A stretch of DNA of 64,000 nucleotides from JAWKXU01 sp020446465 (GTDB lineage: Bacteria; Pseudomonadota; Alphaproteobacteria; Sphingomonadales; Sphingomonadaceae): the NCBI GenBank assembly GCA_041396845.1, contig JAWKXU010000001.1, positions 310,001-374,000 of the forward strand. Reading direction: 5' to 3'. Below are positions 33,928 to 42,601 of the stretch, one piece after another (position 1 is the first letter of the stretch; each line of letters starts with the position of its first letter). A model generated the notes under the pieces. The model saw only the letters and a program-made list of their open reading frames with translations, was not told where the DNA came from and did no database searches. A program made the position numbers and the translations under genes.

Positions 33928-35001
33928 ATGACGGTCAAACCGCAATTTCTTACAGCCCTTCAGCAAATTGACGTGGCTTGGGTCGAGCAGGTGCTTGCAT
34001 GTGCGGGCTATTCCGGCGTTTTGGTCCGCAACATCGAGATGGCCCCCATTGGTGCAGGCAATGTTAGCGATACGGTTCGCGTCAGAATCAACCATGACGG
34101 AAATATAGCAGGCGTCCCGGGATCAGTAATTTGCAAGTTCTCCGCTGGCGATCCGCTGGCCCATGCTCACGGCATTGGTAGCGGTTCCTACGGCCGTGAA
34201 GTGGAAAGTTACCGCAGTTTGTCGCGAGCCGACGCCGTATGCCGGATTCCACGTCTCTATTGGGTGGATGGCAGCAACGAAGGCATCAACCTGGTGATTG
34301 AGGATCTAACGGATTGCACGCGAGCCGGAAATCAACTCACAGGGTGTAGTGTGCGTGAGGGATTCGCCGTCGTGGAGGAATTGGCGCGCCTGCACCGCCG
34401 GTTCTATCCGATGAATGGAACAGAACGGCCGGAATGGGCACTAGTGATGGCCGACGTGGCCGATTACTGGGACGATGCAATAAGACGAGCGATGCCTATC
34501 ATCGCGGACAATGATTTTGGTCGGATCAAGCCTCACGAATGGGACATCCTTCGTACCGTCGAGCGAAAGGCGAGGGCTTGGTTCGAAATGCCACTGGAGC
34601 GCGCTACGCTCACGCATGGTGACCCACGCGTCGACAACATACTTTTTGAGGATCGGGAAAAAGGCGTTTCGGCAATTACTATCGACTGGCAGATGACCGG
34701 CTGTCGCAACCCGATGCACGACGTCGGCTATTTCCTATCGGGTAGCGTGTCGGTCGAAGATCGCCGAACGCATGAGCGGGCAATGCTCGAACATTACCTC
34801 TCGTCGTTCGGCACAGAGAATGACTATGATCTTGCTACGATTGAACAGGATTACCGCGTCCAGTTGCTGAGCGGGCTGATGACGACCGTTGGAGCCTATA
34901 GCGTTCTGCCGATGACCGAGTCGGTAGATTTGCTGCTCATTACCCTCCTGAAGCGAAACCTTGCTGCAGCGGCTGATTGGGATTCGCTTAGCGCATTCTG
35001 A
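33928..35001 (+). CDS. Phosphotransferase of the APH/choline kinase fold
   Basis: 357 residues from ATG 33928, preceded by AGAGGA. Kinase-like motifs are visible: IGAGNVSDTVRVRIN (nucleotide loop), SVICKF (ATP-contacting Lys), catalytic loop LTHGDPRVDNILFED, and the metal-binding IDWQMTGCRNPMHDVGYFL. This subfamily (phosphotransferase enzyme, ecdysteroid-kinase-like) phosphorylates small hydroxylated compounds; in sphingomonads it often lies with dehydrogenase and acyl-CoA genes for lipid or sterol-like substrates. A role in antibiotic resistance is not implied. All key residues are present. Confidence 0.88.
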   Translation: MTVKPQFLTALQQIDVAWVEQVLACAGYSGVLVRNIEMAPIGAGNVSDTVRVRINHDGNIAGVPGSVICKFSAGDPLAHAHGIGSGSYGREVESYRSLSRADAVCRIPRLYWVDGSNEGINLVIEDLTDCTRAGNQLTGCSVREGFAVVEELARLHRRFYPMNGTERPEWALVMADVADYWDDAIRRAMPIIADNDFGRIKPHEWDILRTVERKARAWFEMPLERATLTHGDPRVDNILFEDREKGVSAITIDWQMTGCRNPMHDVGYFLSGSVSVEDRRTHERAMLEHYLSSFGTENDYDLATIEQDYRVQLLSGLMTTVGAYSVLPMTESVDLLLITLLKRNLAAAADWDSLSAF

Positions 35002-35016
35002 TTTGGGAGTTGTCCC

Positions 35017-35265
35017 GGCACTGTCAATTGACTTTATCCTGAGCCAACGGTGTTATCGGCTTAACTTCCAGAGTGCGAGCGAAGGCCCGAACGAGGAATT
35101 TCATGCGGGCAGCAGCGGACGCCGCCAGCCACTCTTCCAAGGCCGAAGATCGAAAGCGTCGCATTGTTTTTCGTGAGGTGAGACCTCGCTCGTTGTTGAA
35201 GTTGTTGTAGATCGTTGAGTGGGTGGAAACGAAGCGCTGGGCCTGACTCTGGAACTTGAACTGCT
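35017..35265 (-). mobile_element. IS6 transposase C-terminal remnant with one end
   Basis: The right end GGCACTGTCAATTGAC is at 35017-35032, followed on the reverse strand by the transposase C-terminus (QAQRFVSTHSTIYNNFNNER, LTSRKTMRRFRSSALEEWLA). Cut at about 35265 by the IS110 element that follows, which probably inserted here. Confidence 0.72.
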
Positions 35266-36675
35266 GCCCTGATGGGGTGGACGGCCCCCATGGCATCAAA
35301 TTGTGCCAGAATGAGGTCGTTGCACACCTCAGGAAAGGAGACCGTCCGTGGAACAGGTTATCAGAATTGGAATGGATACGTCGAAGCACATTTTCCAGAT
35401 TCATGGAGTGAACGAGGCTGAAGAACCGATCCTCCGCCGCAAGTTTCGTCGGAAAGAGATGATCGCATTCTTCGAAAAGCTTGAACCGGCAGAAGTTGCG
35501 ATCGAAGCATGCGCAGCTTCACACCACTGGGCGCGACTTCTTCGATCGTTCGGACACGAGGTCAAACTGATCGCTCCCCAATTGGTCAAGCCATACGTCA
35601 AGCGTGGCAAGAATGATGCCGCAGATGCTGAAGCGCTGTGCGAGGCGATGAGCAGGCCAACCATGCGATTTGTACCGGTGAAGACTGAAGAACAGCAAGC
35701 AGCTTTGATGCTGTTAGGTGTTCGCGAGCGCATGATCCGCAACCGTACGCAGATCGTCAATGCAATCCGGGGGCATGCGGCGGAATTTGGTCTGACTGCA
35801 CCTACTGGGATCCCGCAATTCACTCGACTGCTCGAACACCTTCAGACGAACGAAGATGTGCCCGATTTGGCAAGGGAATTGTTCTCGCTGCAGGCTGCCG
35901 AATATGAGCAGCTCCAGGCTCGCATTGCTGAGATCGATATGAAATTGAAGGCTTGGCATAAGGAAAATGAGCTCAGTCGTAGGTTGTCAGAAATTCCCGG
36001 CGTCGGACCGGTTGGTGCTGTCATGTTGGCACTCAAAACCCCGGCACCAGAGATGTTTCGGTCCAGTCGACACTTCGCAGCTTGGCTGGGATTGACACCG
36101 AAGGATCATTCAACCGGTGGCAAGACGAGGCTCGGAAAGATAACTCGAGCAGGAGATGAAGGTCTGCGCAGTGTACTTGTAGCTGGCGCAACTTCGGTTC
36201 TAAGCCATTACCGCGGTAAAGAAGGACACGGTGCAGTAGTGTCATGGTTCAACCAGCTGCTTGAACGCAAGCCTCCAAAGCTGGTTGCAGTTGCTCTCGC
36301 GAACAAGATCGCGCGCATTGCCTGGAAAGTAATGGTGAGTGGCGAGCGCTACCAAAAGCCAATGTTGCAAGCGGCATGACCACCTGCATGAAAGAGATCG
36401 GCCAGACACGATGAGCAGCTTCGAAATGCTATCGTGCTGAGCTGATGGCAATCCTTGCAATGTAATCTGCAGATGGTGTGATCGATCGATCCTCGACGCA
36501 AGACATCCCGCACTCGGCCATGGCCTAAAAAGGTCGTTGCCTTGATAGGAACTTTCGTCGCGGAAACCATCTTGGCCAGCACTCAATTGAGTGCGCAAAT
36601 AGGCCGGACATATGGAAGCAAGCGATCCAATCCACAGTCATGCAATCACCTTGCAGGGAAGGGGCCGTCCACATA
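35266..36675 (+). mobile_element. IS110/IS1111 family element, apparently intact
   Basis: One transposase gene flanked by subterminal inverted repeats GGACGGCCCC (35279-35288) and GGGGCCGTCC (36661-36670). Exact ends are hard to fix in this family. The 36380-36660 stretch after the gene is non-coding right-end sequence and could encode the bridge RNA known for IS110 elements. Both flanks are IS6 debris. Confidence 0.75.
35348..36379 (+). CDS. IS110 family transposase
   Basis: 343 residues from GTG 35348 behind AGGAAAGGAG. N-terminal DEDD RuvC-like domain (IGMDTSKHIFQIHGVNE, VAIEACAASHHWARLL, KNDAADAEALCEAM) and C-terminal Tnp domain with the catalytic serine region (GVGPVGAVMLALKTPAPEMF, FAAWLGLTPKDHSTGGKTRL, RSVLVAGATSVL). 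Full family length without breaks, so likely active. It is not the same type as the IS110 copies at 25275 and 31206. Confidence 0.93.
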   Translation: MEQVIRIGMDTSKHIFQIHGVNEAEEPILRRKFRRKEMIAFFEKLEPAEVAIEACAASHHWARLLRSFGHEVKLIAPQLVKPYVKRGKNDAADAEALCEAMSRPTMRFVPVKTEEQQAALMLLGVRERMIRNRTQIVNAIRGHAAEFGLTAPTGIPQFTRLLEHLQTNEDVPDLARELFSLQAAEYEQLQARIAEIDMKLKAWHKENELSRRLSEIPGVGPVGAVMLALKTPAPEMFRSSRHFAAWLGLTPKDHSTGGKTRLGKITRAGDEGLRSVLVAGATSVLSHYRGKEGHGAVVSWFNQLLERKPPKLVAVALANKIARIAWKVMVSGERYQKPMLQAA

Positions 36676-36776
36676 TGGCCGAGTGGCAAAATCTTGCGGT
36701 CTCATAGCAAGCGCGAATAGGGTGTGTTGCGCCAAGTGGATACGAGTTGTCATCCGGCTGACACCACCGTTTTGGC
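36676..36776 (+). mobile_element. IS6 remnant with recurrent flank motif
   Basis: AEWQNLAVS and a stop (36678-36706) match the last codons of the IS6 transposase at 12253. A motif follows at about 36732-36776 (GTTGCGCCAAGTGGATACGA, GTTGTCATCCGGCTGACACC), related to the sequence at 12288-12325 and in part to 21184-21215 and 37530-37557. No gene lies from here to 36934. Confidence 0.5.
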
Positions 36777-36934
36777 ATATATTACCCCCATGCGCCGTTG
36801 ATATATCCACAGTATGCTGACTATACGTGCTTTTTGAACGACAAGCTCCTGTCTGGGGGTTGCAGTATCTCTCCGGGGCATGTGAGAGATAAAATCGCTT
36901 GGCGTTAGGCGTATAGAGTGGAAACCCTTGCCAA

Positions 36935-37444
36935 ATGGGAAAGTTCAGTCACCCACTGAAAGCCGTGTTGTCCCTACGTCGCCGTGCCCAAGGAAGGCAC
37001 AGGCTTAGCCTCGCCGCGCATGCCTCGACCGAGGCTGCAGCAAGCAAGGTTCTGATTCACGACCTTTCGGAAATCGGCGTGGGCTTTGAAACTTCGATTG
37101 AACTTCAAATCGGCGATATGGTGCTTGTCGACCTGCCGCACATTGGTGTTGCCGAAGCCAGAATAGTGTGGCGGGAGAACGCGTTTTATGGCTGCGAGTT
37201 TATAACGCCAATATCCCAAGGCAAACTCAGTGCATCCTTGCTCCAATCGTCGCTCGGTCTGGTTGATGATGAGCTTGATGGGGCGGTTGAAGAAGTTCCG
37301 ATCGGCATCAAGCCGAGCCTTGATGCGATCAAGGAGTGGCATACGGAATTCGAGCAGACCAAGGGGGCGAACGGGTATCGTCTGATAGGATTCAGGCAGA
37401 CGCCCGAAGGCGTTATGATGGCGATGGTAACAAAGATGAACTGA
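36935..37444 (+). CDS. PilZ-domain protein
   Basis: 169 residues. The PilZ c-di-GMP signature is present: RRRAQGRHRLSL (RxxxR-type loop) and IHDLSEIGVGFETS (D/NxSxxG). The domain fills residues about 12-110; the C-terminal tail is not recognised. PilZ proteins bind cyclic di-GMP and control motility or polysaccharide synthesis, which suits the neighbouring surface polysaccharide genes. It stands alone, with about 300 bases after it. Confidence 0.85.
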   Translation: MGKFSHPLKAVLSLRRRAQGRHRLSLAAHASTEAAASKVLIHDLSEIGVGFETSIELQIGDMVLVDLPHIGVAEARIVWRENAFYGCEFITPISQGKLSASLLQSSLGLVDDELDGAVEEVPIGIKPSLDAIKEWHTEFEQTKGANGYRLIGFRQTPEGVMMAMVTKMN

Positions 37445-37640
37445 TCGGTTGCATTTCTTATCTGAAACCCAACCGATTTCTCCTTTGGGCAACTCTTTTG
37501 GATAATATCATGACGCTGGAATGTCATGGTAGGTTGCCATCAGCTGACACCACGTAGAAATTCAAGATTTTGTGGGCGATTGGATGCGTCCGGTTCGGTC
37601 GAGTGTCAGCCAAATGATTGACACTATAGAGGTCATAAAA

Positions 37641-37748
37641 ATGACTGAACACACAGAGTTCGCCCACCTTCATCTGGCCAGCGAGAGATGCCGATTATTT
37701 GATTCTCATGGGCGAGCATCGGGCCTTGCAATTGAACGAGCGCTGTGA
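37641..37748 (+). CDS. Possible 35-residue leader ORF coupled to hydrolase gene
   Basis: ATG 37641 with GAGG 8 bases upstream starts MTEHTEFAHLHLASERCRLF and ends at TGA 37746-37748, which overlaps the GTG start of the hydrolase (GTGA). A TTGACA is at 37618. It may be a translationally coupled small gene; there is no homology support. The rest of 37445-37640 contains a sequence at 37530-37557 like the IS6 flank motif but no other gene. Confidence 0.35.
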   Translation: MTEHTEFAHLHLASERCRLFDSHGRASGLAIERAL

Positions 37749-38890
37749 AGACCTCGCTCGCCTGCCTGACCTTACTCGGCGCTGTGACGTCGTTTGCAAT
37801 TCTATCAGGAACAGGAAAGCTGACGGGCGGTGCCAATGAAATTAGCACGCTGAAAAGATATAACACTGCGCTCGCTTACGAAGGGGTTGCTGCAAAAGCA
37901 CGGCCTGGAGTGATTGCACCGGGCGAGACCGAAAAGGCTGCAACAACTGGCGGGCCAGTAGTTCCAGCTACGCCTTTTGAGTATCAGGGTGACAGGGTCA
38001 ACAAGCAGCGAGCAGAAGAATGCCTCGCCGCAGCAGCTTGGTATGAAGCTGGTGATGATGCAATCGGCCAGAGGGCGGTTATCCAGACCGTCTTGAATCG
38101 GGTGCGAAACCGGAGCTTCCCAAATTCGGTTTGTGGGGTGGTATTCGAGGGATCCCAGCTCCCGACAGGTTGTCAATTCACGTTTACCTGTGACGGGTCG
38201 CTCGATCGTCGCCGCCCATCTGCTGTGGCACGCAATCGCGCACTGAAGCTTGCGGAACAGGCCATGAGTGGGTTCGTCGATGAAAGTGTCGGCGATGCGA
38301 CGCATTACCATGCGGACTATGTGACCCCATGGTGGAGCGCCAAACTGGAACGTTTGTCTGCTGTTGGGCCACATATCTTCTACCGCTGGAGGGCAAGTGG
38401 CAACGCCAGGCCCGGGCGGGTCGGGTTGGCGACCGAGGCCGACTATGACGATCTTGTAGCGCAAGCGAAGCGCGCGAAGGCCGTTGAGAGGTTGGAAACC
38501 GCTGTGGTCGGGTCGGAGAAAACTGAGGTGGCCGGGATCGACGATGTTCGGCGTAATACTGTTCAACTGGCGGCTCGTAACCCCAACGTGTTCTACATAT
38601 CGGTGGGTAATGCGGTGGCATCTGGACGCTGGGCGCTTACGGCAATGAACCGGTGCGAGAATCGCGAAGACTGCCAGGTTATTGGCTACACAAATTCAGA
38701 GGCAGTGGAGCGGAATCTCAGTCGAGCTACGCCTGAAAAAGACCGTCCCCTGTTTATGTTCGTCAGGCGTGGTGTTTCAGGGATGGATGTTGCTCTTTGG
38801 GACTGTGAGCGTGTCAAACGGCCTCAGGCCAATCAGTGTCTGCCTGTCGGCGAGCAGGCTCTGATGAAGTTAATGCGGAACATGTCTTAG
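37745..38890 (+). CDS. SleB-type cell wall hydrolase
   Basis: 381 residues from GTG 37745. An N-terminal hydrophobic signal (SLACLTLLGAVTSFAILSG) directs export. Residues about 90-215 are a Hydrolase_2/SleB domain: EECLAAAAWYEAGDDAIGQ with the catalytic Glu, VIQTVLNRVRNRSFPNSVCG VVFEGS, CQFTFTCDGS and ATHYHADYVTPWWS. Such enzymes are lytic transglycosylases or amidases acting on peptidoglycan. The C-terminal 130 residues are unusual for the family and unrecognised. It could remodel the wall during growth or for surface polymer export. Confidence 0.88.
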   Translation: MKTSLACLTLLGAVTSFAILSGTGKLTGGANEISTLKRYNTALAYEGVAAKARPGVIAPGETEKAATTGGPVVPATPFEYQGDRVNKQRAEECLAAAAWYEAGDDAIGQRAVIQTVLNRVRNRSFPNSVCGVVFEGSQLPTGCQFTFTCDGSLDRRRPSAVARNRALKLAEQAMSGFVDESVGDATHYHADYVTPWWSAKLERLSAVGPHIFYRWRASGNARPGRVGLATEADYDDLVAQAKRAKAVERLETAVVGSEKTEVAGIDDVRRNTVQLAARNPNVFYISVGNAVASGRWALTAMNRCENREDCQVIGYTNSEAVERNLSRATPEKDRPLFMFVRRGVSGMDVALWDCERVKRPQANQCLPVGEQALMKLMRNMS

Positions 38891-39031
38891 AGTCAGAACC
38901 TATTAATCGCATAAGCCGAGGTGGCGACCCTGCGGGATGGAATGCAAGGAAAGCCGCGCAAGTCGGGGATGTCCCCCGGATCAGCGGTTTGACGACGCAG
39001 TTCGCCCGCATAGCGCAGCGGGGCAAACGGA

Positions 39032-39721
39032 TCAGGCGTGAGCCAGATCGGTTCCGCCCTGTGACGATAAACGATAGTTTGAAAAGCCACGTGTGCTGGC
39101 CCAGATTGCGGCCTGTGTGCGATTGCAGACATCGAGTTTGCGTAGAATCGCCTTCACATGCACCTTCACCGTCGCCTCGCAAACATCGAGTTCGCGGGCG
39201 ATGACCTTGTTCGGGTAGCCAGCCATCAGGCAGCATAAGACATCGCGTTCCCGTGAGGAAAGCCTGGCGACTTCCATCTCATTTGTGAGATTGCGATTAG
39301 GCATCGCGTGATTGAAATTGTGTTTGCTCAGAACTTCAGCCAATTCGGAAGGCAGGACTTTTTGGCCCAGCGTTACGAGGCGCAGCGCGGCTATGAGCGG
39401 TTGTGAGTTCACCGTTTTCACAATGTAACCATTTGCCCCCGCATCGAAACATTCGATCAGCCGACCCATGTCGAATTGCTCCACAAGAACTGCAATTTTT
39501 GCATTCGGGTGGGCAGTGGCGACTTTCTCGATCGCTTCGATACAAGCATTCTGATCGGGAAGGTCGATCACAACCGAGCATTCGGATTTGAAGGTTGCGT
39601 TCGCAACTGTTTCGGCCCGACTGCACGAGATAAGAACATTGAACCCATCCAATGTAAGGATACGGTGCAATCCTTCTCTCAGGATGTCATTGAGACTGAT
39701 CAAGCATAGGTCGCTGAGCAT
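39032..39721 (-). CDS. LuxR-type response regulator
   Basis: About 229 residues from ATG 39721 (open frame extends to 39778). N-terminal receiver-like domain (residues 1-120, with Asp in CSVVIDLPDQNA and Lys-like YIVKTVN) and C-terminal LuxR/GerE HTH: LSSRERDVLCCLMAGYPNKV, IARELDVCEATVKVHVKAIL. This NarL/FixJ form often regulates polysaccharide or stress genes in sphingomonads. No cognate kinase is next to it. It is divergent from the glycoside hydrolase at 40124. The start has no strong ribosome site. Confidence 0.85.
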   Translation of the reverse strand: MLSDLCLISLNDILREGLHRILTLDGFNVLISCSRAETVANATFKSECSVVIDLPDQNACIEAIEKVATAHPNAKIAVLVEQFDMGRLIECFDAGANGYIVKTVNSQPLIAALRLVTLGQKVLPSELAEVLSKHNFNHAMPNRNLTNEMEVARLSSRERDVLCCLMAGYPNKVIARELDVCEATVKVHVKAILRKLDVCNRTQAAIWASTRGFSNYRLSSQGGTDLAHA

Positions 39722-40063
39722 TTCATGGCCCTTACATTTCGACAGTTTCACCCATCCCGTTCGAGGTAGCAGGACCACAGCTTTCGAGACTTATCTGTCG
39801 ATTTGTTGCCGTGGTGGCGACTCCGAACGGCTAAGAAGAACGGTGATATATAGTTAGTGAAAAATCAACGACGTTTTTTCACACCATTTCCTGAAATGGC
39901 ACACATTCCGTTCTTCAAAACATGCCGCGTCACCTTGTGCCATCGCACTGCCTCAACAACTGATAAGGCGTTCATGCTTGAGTCTATTTCGTCGCATGGC
40001 CGAGCGATTCTGGAATAGACTCCTTCGCATTGGACTGATGAAATCACTGCGTGTTATATCTAT

Positions 40064-40091
40064 TATAAAGTCAGCAAGTGACGACTTTATA
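40064..40091. promoter_or_regulatory. Inverted repeat upstream of glycoside hydrolase
   Basis: TATAAAGTC (40064-40072) and GACTTTATA (40083-40091) are exact inverse copies with a 10-base spacer, 32 bases before the ATG at 40124. It could be an operator for the divergent LuxR-type regulator. The rest of the spacer 39779-40123 is AT-rich and includes CCATTTCCTGAAATGG near 39887; no gene is seen. Confidence 0.5.
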
Positions 40092-40123
40092 GCTGAAAAA
40101 CTCTCTATTGAGGAAGTTCTGCC

Positions 40124-41536
40124 ATGCGAATGATAGTAAAAGTACTTCCGGCACTCGCGGTGGCAGTATTACTGGCTTTTGTTCTGATTCTTTCGGCTAA
40201 CCACAGGTCATTTCGGATGGCAGGGGAGATGGTGAGTAACCTTATCTCGATGCAATATGGGGTGAGCAAGACCAGTTCGCAATTTCTGCTGGATCGTGCC
40301 GATACAAGGCGTTTGATACAACCCGAAACCAGCGGGATTGTCCGGACGGGAATACAATTCAAGGACGGCGATCACGTTCGCATCGATCTCGCCAAGGATG
40401 CCGGTTTCGGGGTGATCAGAAAGGGGCTTTATTGGCCGAGAGTCGAAAAAACGAACGGGCAGTATGATTTCGACTGGTTTGACGAAATTGTAAACGAAGC
40501 CAAGGCGCGCGGAATGGTTGTCTGTGCAACGCTCTTCGGAAACAACCGGCTCTACGGGTACAACAAAAAGGATGGTATTGCGGTCTTTACCGAGAAGGGA
40601 CGTCAGGGATTCGCGAAATTTGCCGCAGCTGCCGCGGCGCGATATCGCGGCGACCCGGTCGTGTTTGAAATCTGGAATGAACCGAACCTTCGAAATTTCT
40701 GGCGCGCTCATCCGGCCAACCCTCGCAAATCGAATATCGATGCAATGGCTGATGAGTACACTCTGCTAGTGAAAGCCGTTGCACCAGCCATGAAAGCCGC
40801 AAATCCGGATGTGTTCATATCGGCGGGATCGATTTCGGCACTTTGGACCGAGTCGTTTGCCTGGTTTGACAGGGCAATAGAGCAAGGCATTCTTAATAGC
40901 GGGATCGATGCGATCTCGGTGCATCCCTATGGATTTGAGTGGCCGGAAAAGGCAGAACCCAATGGCTATTCAGTCATGCGCGGGAAACTCGCTGCTGCTG
41001 GACGAAGCGACCTGAGGATCGTGAATACAGAGGTAGGTTTTCCTGCAGACGAATGGATCACGGATCGTGGGTATTCTCCGGAGGAGGCGGTAAGGCTGCA
41101 GGGTGCAATGCTGATCCGCCAACAGTTGCTCGACCATCTTTATGGGCTTGAATACAGCATCTGGTATGAATTTCGATCACGAGACACATACGGCATAGTC
41201 AACAATGCATTTGAACTGCGCCCAGCTTACACTTCGGCAAAGACATTGCATAATGAACTGAATGGATATCGATTGGTCCGTCGCGAAGCTACGCGCAGGC
41301 AAGAGGATTTCCTGCTGTTCTTCTCGAACGGAACGCAGGACAAGATCGTGGCCTGGACCTCGCCAGCCCTGTTTCACGATAAGGCTGATACGCACGTGAT
41401 CGAAACCGATTATGAAATCCTCCATATTACCGACAGTTTCGGGCAGAAGATTCCGACGAAAGGTCAGTCGCTTGAATTGAATGAGTATCCAAAATTCGTT
41501 GCGATCAGACCTTCCTCTGGCGTCAGGGGGCAGTAA
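40124..41536 (+). CDS. PslG-like glycoside hydrolase
   Basis: 470 residues from ATG 40124, with GAGGAAG upstream. An N-terminal membrane or signal segment (LPALAVAVLLAFVLILSA) is followed by a (beta/alpha)8 barrel: GFGVIRKGLYWPRVEKTNG, FEIWNEPNLRNFW with the acid/base Glu, and LRIVNTEVGFPADEW with the likely nucleophile Glu. The layout resembles clan GH-A (GH5/GH39) enzymes such as PslG, which trims exopolysaccharide and aids its release. It begins the surface polysaccharide block. Substrate is unknown. Confidence 0.85.
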   Translation: MRMIVKVLPALAVAVLLAFVLILSANHRSFRMAGEMVSNLISMQYGVSKTSSQFLLDRADTRRLIQPETSGIVRTGIQFKDGDHVRIDLAKDAGFGVIRKGLYWPRVEKTNGQYDFDWFDEIVNEAKARGMVVCATLFGNNRLYGYNKKDGIAVFTEKGRQGFAKFAAAAAARYRGDPVVFEIWNEPNLRNFWRAHPANPRKSNIDAMADEYTLLVKAVAPAMKAANPDVFISAGSISALWTESFAWFDRAIEQGILNSGIDAISVHPYGFEWPEKAEPNGYSVMRGKLAAAGRSDLRIVNTEVGFPADEWITDRGYSPEEAVRLQGAMLIRQQLLDHLYGLEYSIWYEFRSRDTYGIVNNAFELRPAYTSAKTLHNELNGYRLVRREATRRQEDFLLFFSNGTQDKIVAWTSPALFHDKADTHVIETDYEILHITDSFGQKIPTKGQSLELNEYPKFVAIRPSSGVRGQ

Positions 41537-41701
41537 TCGCATGGGCGCCACCTTGCCTCATGCGATTATTGGTGCCTGCCCCGAAGACAACACTTGCCTC
41601 ATTACATATCCGCCGCGTAAACATGTGAGGCATATTGGCAGAAACCTTCGTTGGATCCAGGTGAGCAACTACCCATCGCCACGACCAAAGGCACATTTTT
41701 C

Positions 41702-42577
41702 ATGAAAAAACGCTATCTGCTTATCCTGCTGCCGCTGGCCTTTGGCTATGGGATGGCGAGCGCGGAACTGAAAATATATCCTTATGAGCAGCTTCGTGAA
41801 ATCAAGCATCTGATCACGATGAAAGATGTATATGCTATCCGATACGTGAATAAGGCGGGGCAGGTTCCGCTGGCTTCGATCGACGCTTATCCTGACCGGC
41901 TCGTTTTTCTGACATACGGGCAATCGAACGCTGCCAATACCGGCCAGCTTGGCTATCAAGTGAAGCACCCGGTGTTCATGGTAAACGACGGCGTGGCCTA
42001 CAAGTATTCCGATCCATCGGTTGGGGCGACCGGGGTGAACGGGTCGGTCTGGGGCAGGGTTGGAGACAAGCTGATTGAGGACGGTGCAGCGAAAGCCGTG
42101 TTCTTCATCAATGTCGCGTGGGGCGGAGCGTCTATGGAGGAACTGGCAGACGATCACCCCTATACGTATCTTGAGGACCAGCTGCGCCAGTCCTTGAAAC
42201 TTTTTGGTCGGATTGACGGCATCCTGATCCACCACGGGGAACGGCACAATATAAAAATCCCGGACAAGATACCGCTCGGTGCGAAGACTTATACGAAGCC
42301 GTTTCTGAGACTCAGGAAAAAGCTCGGAACGCTGACGGATGCACCAATTTATCTGAGTTTGGTGTCCTATTGCGGCGATCGTGGCGTCGACACCGACTTG
42401 ATAAAGGTCCAGGACGGATTAATCCGGGATTTGAAAGGTGTCTTGCGCGGCGTGAACAGTGATAAATTGGTGGATGTGAAATATCGTTTGACTGATCAAT
42501 GTCATTTCTCGGCAGAAGGGCTGGACAAGCTGGCGGATCAGTGGGTTGCCGCAATTGAGGCGAAGAGCGAAAGTTGA
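41702..42577 (+). CDS. SGNH/sialate-esterase-like exported protein
   Basis: 291 residues from ATG 41702 with signal peptide RYLLILLPLAFGYGMASA. Block I of SASA/SGNH esterases is present (FLTYGQSNAANTG with the catalytic Ser), then NVAWGGASMEEL and LIHHGERH, and the C-terminal LTDQCHFSAEGLDKLAD with a likely catalytic His. It probably removes acetyl or similar groups from exopolysaccharide sugars in the periplasm. It lies 165 bases downstream of the glycoside hydrolase in the same direction. Confidence 0.8.
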   Translation: MKKRYLLILLPLAFGYGMASAELKIYPYEQLREIKHLITMKDVYAIRYVNKAGQVPLASIDAYPDRLVFLTYGQSNAANTGQLGYQVKHPVFMVNDGVAYKYSDPSVGATGVNGSVWGRVGDKLIEDGAAKAVFFINVAWGGASMEELADDHPYTYLEDQLRQSLKLFGRIDGILIHHGERHNIKIPDKIPLGAKTYTKPFLRLRKKLGTLTDAPIYLSLVSYCGDRGVDTDLIKVQDGLIRDLKGVLRGVNSDKLVDVKYRLTDQCHFSAEGLDKLADQWVAAIEAKSES

Positions 42578-42601
42578 GTGATTGCAGGTTCGCTCCAGGC
42601 C

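Noticed and set aside
33928..35001. Aminoglycoside resistance gene
   Set aside because: The APH-fold motifs are general to many small-molecule kinases. This sequence looks like the catabolic, ecdysteroid-kinase-like branch, so resistance is not supported.
37805..38566. Reverse frame opposite the cell wall hydrolase
   Set aside because: Shadow of the SleB-like domain; no homology signal.
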